64,000 bases of DNA from Dendrocalamus latiflorus (Eukaryota; Streptophyta; Magnoliopsida; Poales; Poaceae), in contig CM029609.1 in assembly GCA_017311315.1 (NCBI GenBank), positions 38,562,744-38,626,743 on the forward strand, written 5' to 3'. Made by a program: the position numbers and the translations under genes. The notes below the pieces were generated by a model that was given only the letters and a program-made list of their open reading frames with translations, did no database searches and was not told the origin of the DNA. This document shows, one piece after another, positions 1-8,055 of this stretch (positions are counted from its first letter, which is position 1; the number at the start of each line of letters is the position of its first letter).

Positions 1-669
1 TTGGACGCTTTTGGCACTGTAGAGCAGAAGAATTCCAGATATAGCCCCTGCGAAAAAACAATTCCATTTTAGCCCCCCGCCGACCGCACGATTAACCGGA
101 GTGCGACAGCTGGCAATCGTGCGGCCGAGGAGCGCAGACACTGAGATCGTGCGGTCCCCGACCGCACCATCACTTCCACGTGTATCGTGCAGCGGCAAGT
201 CATGCGGTGCCCCACTGCACCACTCGGTATCTACAGTGCTAGGGTTAGGGTTTGCACCGATCAGCAATTTTGCGCAAAATAAGTTATAAGTTTTATTTTT
301 TTGTTTTGATTAGATAGTTACATAAATATTATGCATATACATGTAATATATTTTTTTAGAGTGTGCTGCAAATTTATAATATAGAATAGGAGATGCAAAA
401 AAAATATGAAATATATTTTGAAAATTATTTAGAAACATTTTTCGATCATGTTATGTTGTTTTGTTGGAAGAAATTTAATGGAATTTTTTTAGGACAACTG
501 TGATAGGAATAATTGGACGAAAGGAATGAAAGTGATATTGAACACGTGGGAATCATTGAATGCGAAAAGATGAGACAATAAGTTTAGCTGAATAGAAATA
601 AACTTCATAATACAGTTGGGAGTAACATGCCGCGTACATTTTTATTACATGCATAACATATAGTATGAT
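1..669. other. Gene-free flank of the GRF zinc-finger cluster
   Basis: No supportable gene. Bases about 60-230 are GC-rich and repeat a GTGCGG/CCGCAC motif several times (near 120, 150, 205), with a short open frame that resembles nothing I know. From about 290 to 660 the sequence is A/T-rich and unstructured. It lies beyond the 3' end of the minus-strand GRF gene, so part of it may be that gene's 3' untranslated region or the edge of a larger element. Confidence 0.5.
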
Positions 670-675
670 ATGCAA

Positions 676-1478
676 CTAACCCGCCAAACTGCTCGTACGA
701 CCTGCTGTGGACCGGGGCCACTTTCCCTTCCTTACCCGCTCGGCGTTGAACTCCTCCGCGGCCTCTTTTGCCTTAGCCGCCATTTCCCTCTTTCTCTCGC
801 GCTCCCTCTCGCGAGCCTCCCGCTCCCTACGCGTGCACGTTTCGAGATGAGCTTGTGTCTCGCGTTGTATACGCTGCGTGTGCTTGTTCTTGCGGCGCTC
901 CTCCTCCATCAACTCCTTCTCCTGTGTGACATTCCACTCCTCGAAGTTGAGGGTCCATTGGTCCACAGGGTGGATCTCAAGATCGATCCATTTGCGGTAG
1001 CCACATAGGGGCTCCGGAGACTGTAAATACAGGGGAGAGATTGTTAGTGCGTGTTGTGAAGGAGAAAAGGTAGGGGAAAATGGTGCATGTGGTCGTTACT
1101 AGCTGCCGATAGGTTGCGGTGTCAAGACGGCGGTCGGGGTAGTCACTGGAGTAGTTTCCGCAACCCCAGTAACGCATACCTAGGCTGTTGCGGTGCTTAG
1201 ACTTCAAGAACTTGCATGTGTCCCCGCACCAACAAAGGGGGTGTCTCCCCCTCAGATGGGAGTTGTGGCGAACGCTCGGTGGGGACGTTCAGGATGGGGT
1301 TGTTGCTACGTAGCCGCTCATTGCGGGGAGCTGACCTCGTAGCACGCTGGGCTTGTTTTACCCAGGCCGCAATAGCCCTTATTTTCTCATCGCGGGCGGT
1401 AGCTGACCGTGCTAGGTCACGGGTTTCCTCCCATTCCTTCACCATCTTGTCCCATTGCTTCTTCTGCCTTTTGTCCAT
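676..1478 (-). pseudogene. GRF-type zinc-finger gene 1 (frameshifted)
   Basis: Minus-strand two-exon gene. Exon 1 runs 1478-1101 from an ATG giving MDKRQKKQWDKM; exon 2 is 1020-676, with splice sites GTAACG and TTTACAG. The zinc finger reads CWCGDTCKF, then MRYWGC, then across the intron LCGYRKWIDLE, which fits the GRF pattern of CxC, aromatic-x-x-C and C before W-I-D. Exon 2 continues as a highly charged Glu/Arg coiled coil ending RKGKWPRS, a tail I associate with grass GRF-finger genes near transposons. The N-terminal frame (ending SEGETP) and the finger frame are offset by one base. A G5 run at 1237-1241 (C5 in the gene) is the likely site; removing one base would join SEGETP to LCWCGD. 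So this is a frameshifted copy or an assembly error. GRF fingers bind nucleic acid in some proteins; no function is known to me for this family. Confidence 0.6.
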
Positions 1479-1556
1479 CCCGGTGAGGTGAGGGAAGCGC
1501 GGTGTAGTATGGGGTTTGGAGGTGCAGTGTTCCCTGGGAAATGGAATGCACACCAA

Positions 1557-1562
1557 TTTATA
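1557..1562 (-). promoter_or_regulatory. TATA box of GRF gene 1
   Basis: The minus strand reads CCTATAAATTGG about 80 bases before the ATG at 1478, a normal plant TATA position. It faces away from the TATA box of GRF gene 2, with the 31-bp array between them. Confidence 0.45.
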
Positions 1563-1615
1563 GGGTCCGTTTTGTCTCTACTCCTACGTGTAAAGCTAGT
1601 CCGCGTGGTCGTAGC

Positions 1616-2534
1616 ACTGAGTAAAGCTGGGCGTACTGCGATATCACAGCAAAAAGGCCCCGTTTTGTCATGTCACTGAGCAAAACTGCCCTCTTTTGTC
1701 ATCTCACTGAGCAAAGTTGGTCTCTTTTGTCATGTCACTAAGCAAAGCTGCCCCATTTTGCCAGGTCACTGCGCAAAGCTGGCATCTTTCGTCATCTCAC
1801 TGAGCAAAGCTGCCCTGTTTTGTCAGGTCACTGCGCAAAGCTGGCATCTTTCGTCATCTCACTGAGCAAAGCTGCCCCGTTTTGTCATGTCAGTGCGCAA
1901 AGCTGACCTCTTTTGTCATCTGACTGAGCCAAGCTGCCCCGTTTGCGCAAAGCTGCACTTTTTTGTCATGTCACTGGCAAAGCTGGCCTCTTTTGTCATG
2001 TCACTGAGCAAAGCTGCCCCGTTTTGTCATGTCACTGTGCAAAGCTGCAGTCTTTTGTCAGCTGACTGAGCAAAGCTGGCCTCTTTTGTCATATCACTCA
2101 GCAAAGCTGCCCCGTTTTGTCATGTCATTGCGCAAAGCTACAGTCTTTTGTCAGCTGACTGAGCAAAGCTGGCCTCTTTTGTCATGTCACTGAGCAAAGC
2201 TGCCTCGTTTTGTCAGGTCACTGCGCAAAGCTGGCATCTTTTGTCATCTCACTAAGCAAAGCTGCCCCGTTTTATCATGTCACTGCACAAAGCTGGCATC
2301 TTTTGTCATGTCACTGAGCAAAGCTGATCGCTTTTGTCATGTCTCTGCGCAAAGCAGCCCCCTTTTGTCCCGTCTCTGCGCAAAGCTGTCCTCTTTTGTC
2401 ACGTCACTGCGCAAAGCTGTCCGCTTTTGTCACGTCTCTGTGCAAAGCTGCCCTCTTTTATCACGTCTCTGTGCAAAACTGCCATCTTTTGTCATGGCTC
2501 TGCGCAAAACTGTCCTCTTTTTCGGTTTTGGTCA
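1616..2534. repeat. 31-bp minisatellite array, about 29 copies
   Basis: Degenerate head-to-tail units with a core like CACTGAGCAAAGCTG followed by CCTCTTTTGTCATGT. The CACT starts at 1674, 1705 and 1736 fix the period at exactly 31 bases. Units vary at a few positions (GAGC/GCGC/GTGC; GCCCCGT/GGCCTCT; CATGT/CATCT/CAGCT) and a few carry small indels. The array fills nearly the whole gap between two divergent TATA boxes. Because 31 is not a multiple of 3, the array gives short open frames in all three phases that repeat the same peptides; these are not genes. Confidence 0.9.
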
Positions 2535-2557
2535 CTGCAGTAAGTTATCTCGTTTGA

Positions 2558-2565
2558 TATAAATA
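2558..2565 (+). promoter_or_regulatory. TATA box of GRF gene 2
   Basis: TATAAATA lies 72-80 bases before the first in-frame ATG (2637) and about 25 bases beyond the last 31-bp repeat. It is the mirror partner of the TATA box at 1557-1562. Confidence 0.5.
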
Positions 2566-2636
2566 GCACGGTTGGGGTCCCATGATATTGTAGCCAGACA
2601 ACCCTGTAAATCGAACAAAGAAGTATCATCTCTTTC

Positions 2637-3265
2637 ATGGTGGAACATACCATGTCGGAAGCTGAGGGGACAGTCGGATATGGGTCACATAAGGAAGACC
2701 TTCCCATGGAAAGGTGGGAGATCTTCGGTCCACAGTACCGCTTGATACCAAGTCGGCGTGCTCAACCAGCGTGGCCGAAATGCAGACACAATGAGTACGC
2801 GGTCGTGCAGGTCCTGGAAGGCCTGTTCGATAGCGGGCGCTGTTTCTTCCGATACCCACGCTCAGGGGTACAAATTACTAATAGTACATTTTTTGCTATT
2901 GCTTATGGACCCTCCATGTTTACCGTCCTTTCCCGCAGATGGCGAAATGCGACTTCTCCCGCTGGATCGACCCTCCTCATGAACGGTATATTGTCCGTTA
3001 TGTGGATACATTATGGAATCGAATATTGGAGTTGGAGGACCGAATCGAGACTCTCAATGAGGAGAATAACGATCTCCGCCAACAGATGCAACGCGAGAGG
3101 GGCAACGAGGAGATCGTGAACATAGGAAGCTCTTATGATCCCACATGTTGCTGTGCGAACCCTAGTTGCATATGTGCGTGCCACTACCACGACGGCCAGC
3201 CACGTCCGAGGCGGCCCCCTCAGCAATACTACATGTGGGTTCCACGAGGCTCGTTTAGCATATAG
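2637..3265 (+). CDS. GRF-type zinc-finger protein 2, degenerate finger
   Basis: Two exons, 2637-2867 and 2939-3265 (donor GGG|GTACAA, acceptor CCCGCAG, phase 0), 185 aa. Exon 1 has a WEIFGPQYRL stretch, then WPKC and SGRCFFRYPR; exon 2 opens MAKCDFSRWIDPP. This is the GRF layout of C-x-x-C, G-R-x-F-F-x-C-P and C-D-F-x-x-W-I-D. However, the usual first Cys is Trp (WPKC) and the usual third Cys is Tyr (FFRYPR), so two of four expected zinc ligands are missing. After the finger comes a probable coiled coil (about residues 95-130, LELEDRIETLNEENNDL), then a Cys/His-rich tail (CCCANPSCICACHYH) that might bind metal. A nearer ATG at 2652 is an alternative start. Function unknown. It could be a gene carried by a larger DNA transposon. 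Confidence 0.6.
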
Positions 3266-3473
3266 GCAACGAGGGTTATGGTTGTGTCACATTTTAGTTC
3301 TTGTGTTCGTTGTTGTGTTGATGGTGTGGCGCTGGGACTGTTGTTTTGATTTAAATTCTTGGTTGTAGTACTTTCCATATATTCTGTATGTGTAATGTAT
3401 GTGTTGTTTCGTGTTGTCAGTGTGTGACGCCTTCTTATTCTGTGGCCTCTGTGAGTGAGCCCCCCACTGAGCC

Positions 3474-3480
3474 TATAAGA
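3474..3480 (+). promoter_or_regulatory. TATA box of GRF gene 3
   Basis: TATAAGA in CTGAGCCTATAAGAGGG, 108 bases before the ATG at 3588 and about 210 bases past the stop of GRF gene 2. The two genes therefore sit very close but look separately transcribed. Confidence 0.4.
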
Positions 3481-3587
3481 GGGAGACATTCCTCACCTAG
3501 TCCCCTGCATTGTTCTCCCTCACCTCCTGAATTAGTTGTTCCCAATCTGTGTACCTTTTCTTCGTGCTCACTTTCCCGGACGCCGAT

Positions 3588-4179
3588 ATGAGTCACCTCA
3601 GCACCTCTTCGTCGACACCCACGGTGATTTGCCCAAGGTGTAACACGGTTGTTAGACATAACACCTCACACACGACTGCAAATCCTGGCCACCACTACTA
3701 CAAGTGCTCCTTTCACTCGGTGAGGAAGATTGTTTTGGGTTCTTTCAAATCGTGCTGGTATATTTAAAAATCTTCTTCTCATTGAATCGTAGGAAGCCCC
3801 CGACGGTTGCCGATTCTTGGTGTGGGAGGATGAAATGGGCACTAGGGCAGACATTGTTCGCCATGAGAGAGTTGTCGTGGGCGGTTGCGACCCCGTCCAG
3901 ATGTTGTGGTGGTGGTGGTGTGTGAGAGCCGAACAGCCTTCCTGTCCTACGTGCTGTGAGATCTGCACTCTATACACTCATATAGACCTCGATGGAAGTT
4001 GCCAGAAGTCAGTCAATCACGAAAGCTACATCATTAAAACAAAAATCTCGAAAGCTACATGCCTGCCACCACCAACAGCTCCCACTCGTAGTTCTTTAAT
4101 TTGTGAAGCACATCTGACAAAATTAAACCAGCATGTTGTACCTTTGGCAAATTACAGAACCCAAAAGGTTCTTATTTAG
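3588..4179 (+). CDS. GRF-type zinc-finger protein 3
   Basis: Exon 1 is 3588-3719 (starts MSHLSTSSST); exon 2 begins at 3793 after a 73-base intron (donor TCG|GTGAGG, acceptor TCGTAG, phase 0) and stays open to 4179. This copy keeps all four expected ligands of a GRF finger: ICPRCNTVV, then NPGHHYYKC, and after the intron DGCRFLVWEDE. It is the most canonical finger of the three. Past the finger the frame loses clear character (WWWW and Cys-rich segments), so the true end may lie earlier, or a further intron may exist. There is no coiled coil like those in genes 1 and 2. Role unknown; the family suggests nucleic-acid binding. Confidence 0.6.
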
Positions 4180-4447
4180 TGGAAGCACTTCATGCTTCTG
4201 CGCACCTCCCAAAACACGCCCCTATCCTTTACTTTATCATAGTTTTTTAAAACAAAAAAACTTAGCGAATCGAACTGATGGCTACTCAGACATAGTTGCA
4301 GTATATGAACTCCACATAATTATTGAGATGCTTGATAAATCATATCTATACTGACCTTGGAGCTAATATTACGCCAGTTCTATATTAGGACAATTTACTT
4401 GTGTTGCACGTATAAATAGTGATATTTGGAAAGGTAAATCACATTGC

Positions 4448-4452
4448 TCCCA
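4448..4452. repeat. Target-site duplication of gypsy-1, left copy
   Basis: TCCCA, matched exactly by 7792-7796 on the other side of the element. Confidence 0.75.
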
Positions 4453-5652
4453 TGTAACGCCCCCGTTTCTAGGAACAGCGCCATCGTTACCTTTCGTAAT
4501 AGCTCAGAAGTTCAATTATACATAAAAAAGTATCATACTTATGAACATTTAAACATGGTTAATTTAAATAAAATAGGATCTAACAGTCAACTTTAACAAC
4601 TTTACGGGCGTCCAAACCCAAATTTCAACTTATAGAAGAATCAAAGAAAATCCTCACATGAACACTTGAATGCGGCTATAACCCTAACACGTAAACTTGA
4701 AATATCTTTTCTTCTTCTGATATCTGTTTTGGTGAAAATGAAGTAGGACTGAGTTCAACCAACCGTACTCAATAAATCACATGGAGAAATGCTATATAAC
4801 TACTTGCCAGGGTAGGGGAATCTTGGGAAAGTGACAGCTTGGGTCGAGGATGGCTATGCAAGGCTGCCCACGGCGATGGCCTTCGACCAGGTGGTAGTCA
4901 TGGCCATCAGTGAAGGAGAGGGAAAGGTTAGGCGGCAATTCGGTTGGGTCTCTGGGGTCATGAAGAAGCTACAGAAAGAAATAATTGAAGAATGGCACAA
5001 GTAATAACTGAAATTAAAATATGTGCTTGCCGTAGGGTTTTTTGGTGATGACGGCGGAGCGATGGTCGACGAGGGGAAAGGAGGTGGCTTAGGGCTACCA
5101 GCACACCGATGGAAGGGAAAGGAGAAGCTCAAGGCCTTTTATAACCAAGGTAAGGTGGTTCGGCTACAGGGGAGGCACCACCAGGTCTTCGACACGTGTC
5201 CACGGTGGGAAGGCACGGGAGACTTCGGTATGGTTCGGTGCTTGGTGGCAGATGGGTGTCAGGTCGCCCTAGTGAGTCGTGTGGGAAAGGTTAGCTGAGA
5301 AAGGGATGAGTGGCAGCGGTGGCAAATTCTGATTTTGTTTTGTCTGGTGCTGATCAGAGGCCATTGATGGGCTTGTCGGGGTTTGGGTAGTCGAGGGTAT
5401 GGCGGCTGACTCGAGGGTGGCGGCGCGGACTGAACGAGAGGGGCGGTAGAAATTGCGGCGGTCGTCATTTTCCAAGTTTTGTTTGATAGCACATAGTAAC
5501 TTCGGTCGAGTTCTAGCATATGCGAGTTGAGGAGACAAGGGGATCAAGGAAATGGAACACAAATGGCTGGGAAAGGAGGTGAATTGAGGAGGGATTTTAA
5601 GGGAATCAAAGTTCGATGAAATTCAAGTGTAGCTCAAAATTAGGTTGTTTCA
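4453..5652 (-). repeat. 3' LTR of gypsy-1
   Basis: 1200 bp, plus strand TGTAACGCCC...GGTTGTTTCA. It matches the right-hand LTR over roughly 780 bp with many substitutions, so the element is old. Confidence 0.7.
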
Positions 5653-6120
5653 ACCTACCCCCCTTAAAAAGAATCTCATCCTCGAGATTCACCAAGCTAA
5701 AGAATAGTTGAAAACCAAAATTTGTTACAGTTCTTATTCCTTTCCTTAAGTCTTTGTTCATCATACAGGGTGAGCTTCATGTAGTATCTGTTAACTGGTG
5801 TTTCCATCAGTCCTTTGTCCTTTCTAGTTATATCCGGGCTCCCATGGCTTCATGAAGTTTTTTCCCAAAGTATAGATATGACTTGTGCTCCTTGGTCCGA
5901 GATGATTTCCTTCGAAATTTCATGTACTACTATGACTTTGGTTAGGCATAGTTCTACTAACTTTATCTTTTCCGTAGGTTTGCTTAACCGGTAGGGGATG
6001 TGCTAATTTAGTCAATCAGTTTAACGATCACCCATAGCCTTATCTCCTTCTCATGTCTTTGGGAGTACTGTAATATAAAATCCATACTAATGTTCTCCCA
6101 TTTCCCATTTCCATTCCAGG
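5653..6120 (-). pseudogene. Gypsy-1 pol 3' remnant (integrase to end of pol)
   Basis: Minus-strand reading near 5690 gives VNLEDEILFKGGR, the typical extreme C-terminus of grass gypsy polyproteins, immediately before the polypurine tract. Near 6120-5990 the same strand gives EWKWENISMDFI and LWVIV, the integrase-core entry and the first catalytic Asp region. The two are only a few hundred bases apart and broken by stops and frameshifts, so most of integrase has been lost. Confidence 0.6.
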
Positions 6121-7000
6121 ACTGGTTATGACTATAGCAATCCTGTTAGATTTTGATGATCTTCCTTTATTTTCTCGTACATGTCACAGCATGCTGTGTA
6201 TTTTGGGATTTCTTTCTTCATATTACTTTACTAAAATCCTTCCTTCAGATCTTGATACATCTTTATTCTTCCAAGGTATATAGAGAACTATGAAGAGTAA
6301 GCTTCTTTCATAATCAAATCCTTTAATTCCTCTTTATTCAGTATACAAAAGTGACCATGAAATCCCAAGATTTCTTGCTACTATTCATGTGGGTCAAAAT
6401 CCAGGTGGTTTAGAGTTTTATCAGAGTCTAGGATGGCACGACGAAGCTGAGAATGGTGTAAACGGGCTCAAAATGGACATATGTTATATTTTCAAGCATG
6501 GATGAACAGTAACAGGTACTACTATTCATGCGGGTCAAAATGCTACAGTATTGGGTCCACTATCTTTAACGGGTTCAGTTGGCTAAAAGGTTTACTATTC
6601 TTTTCAGGTTCGGGTGCTAAACAATAATGAATAGTGATGAACAGTGTTCGGCCTAGCCAGACACTGTTCATTTTCTTCTTCCCTGTGATGTTATAGTGAC
6701 CGAAGAACAGGGAAAGAGAAAAATGAGTAAATCTTGAGCTGTGGTGCCTTGTAACGCACATTGAGAACACAGATGGACTCCTGGGAACAAGGGGGTTCCA
6801 TTTTTTGCCTTGGGCGTGGTCAAGGATGGCCGAAGCTTCGCTGGCGGTGAGGTGTCTTCGTGACGGTTTCAAGGGTTAAGGGGAACAAGGGGGTTCGATT
6901 TTTGTCCTTGGACGTGGTTGATGATGGCCGAAGCTTTGCCGGTGGTGGGGCATCTTCGTGACGGTTTTTAATGACAACAGTGGGCTTCAAGGGTTAAGGG
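6121..7000. other. Non-coding interior of gypsy-1 with a ~100-bp duplication
   Basis: No open frame of note. About 6784-6880 and 6881-7000 are tandem copies sharing GGAACAAGGGGGTTC and ATGGCCGAAGCTT. A GCGGGTCAAAAT-type stretch also occurs twice (about 6390 and 6530). This may be unmatched LTR or leader sequence; I could not find a primer-binding site. Confidence 0.45.
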
Positions 7001-7791
7001 GACGGTGATGGCCTTCGACCAGGCGATGGTCATGGCCATTGGTGAAGAAGGGCTCAGGGAAAGGTTAGGCGGAACTTCGGTTGGGTCTCTGGGGTCATGA
7101 AGAAGATATAGGAAGAAGTAATTGAAGAATGGTACAAGTAATAACCGGAATTGAAATATAGGCTCACTGTGGGGTTTTTGGTGGCGACGGCAAAGTGATG
7201 GCCAACGAGGGGAGGGGAGGTGGTCTAGGGCTACCAGCGCACCGATGCAAGGGAAAGGAGAAGCTCAGGGCCTTTTATAGCCAAGGTAAGGTGGTTCGGC
7301 TACAGGGGAGGCACCGTCGAGTCTTAGGTGCGTGTCCATGGTAGGGAGGCACAGGAGAGTTCGGCATGGTTCGGTGCTTGGTGGCAGAGGGGTGTCAGGT
7401 CGGCCAAGTGGGGAGTCGTGCGGGAGAGGTTGGTTGAGAGAGGGATGAGTGGCAGTGGTGGCAAAATCTGATTTTGTTTTGTCCAGCGCTGATCAGAGGC
7501 CATTGATGGGCGTGTCGGGGTTTGGGCAGTTGAGGGTACGGTGACTGACTCGAGGGTGGCAGCGTGGACTGAACGAGGGAGGTGGTGGAAATTGTGGCTG
7601 TTGTCGTTTTCTAGGTTTTGTTGGATGGCGCACAGTAACTTCGGCTGAGTCCTAGCGTAGGTGAGTTGAGGAGACAAGGGGATCAAGGAAATGGAGCACA
7701 AACAGCTGGGAAAGGAGGTGAATTGAGCAGGGATTGAAAGGGAATCAAAATTTGATGAAATTCAAGTGCAGTTCAAAATTGGGTTGTTTCA
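7001..7791 (-). repeat. Right (5') LTR of gypsy-1, matched part
   Basis: Similar to 4871-5652, ending GGGTTGTTTCA at 7791 and followed by the TSD TCCCA (7792-7796). The inner boundary is unclear because similarity to the left LTR stops here. Confidence 0.6.
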
Positions 7792-7907
7792 TCCCAAATC
7801 ACTTAATTCACCATCGTGATCTCCAGAAGAACAGTGGGAACCAGTATGGTGCCCATATCTAGTGGCAAATGCCACAGTTTTCTCATTAACTACGTCTTAG
7901 ATCAGAT

Positions 7908-8055
7908 TGTAAGCGGTGGAGAGAAGAATGAGGACAACTTAATTATGTTGATCACAGGCTTACGCCTTTATACATGTACATGAGTAGTCAGTCAACAAAC
8001 TAACACTAGCTATACTCAAGGAGAACCACCGAATGTGGTCTGCAGTTCGCTAACA
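7908..8055 (-). repeat. 3' LTR of copia-1
   Basis: 148 bp with TG...CA ends. A TATA-like TATAAAG (minus, 7972-7966) lies inside. It differs from the other LTR at AATGTGG versus AACATGG near the end. Confidence 0.9.

Larger units (their letters stand above)
4453..7791 (-). mobile_element. Gutted Ty3/gypsy-type LTR element (gypsy-1)
   Basis: Bounded by TG...CA ends and a 5-bp TSD (TCCCA). On the minus strand each end starts TGAAACAACC. The 3' LTR lies at 4453-5652. Its inner edge is a polypurine tract (minus strand AAGGGGGGTAGGT, at 5653-5665) directly after an end-of-pol signature. The right-hand LTR resembles the left from about 7001 to 7791 (opposite 4871-5652), including GATGGCCTTCGACCAG in both. 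The distal 418 bp of the left LTR has no counterpart on the right. Only decayed pol 3' sequence remains inside; gag, protease and RT are gone. No function is expected. Confidence 0.75.

Noticed and set aside
1616..2534. CRISPR-like regular repeats
   Set aside because: Units are contiguous, degenerate and have no unique spacers, and the genome is a plant.
1887..2562. Several overlapping plus-strand frames with repeated AQSCPLLSRLCAKL-like peptides
   Set aside because: They are translations of the 31-bp array in different phases, a product of the repeat period, not genes.
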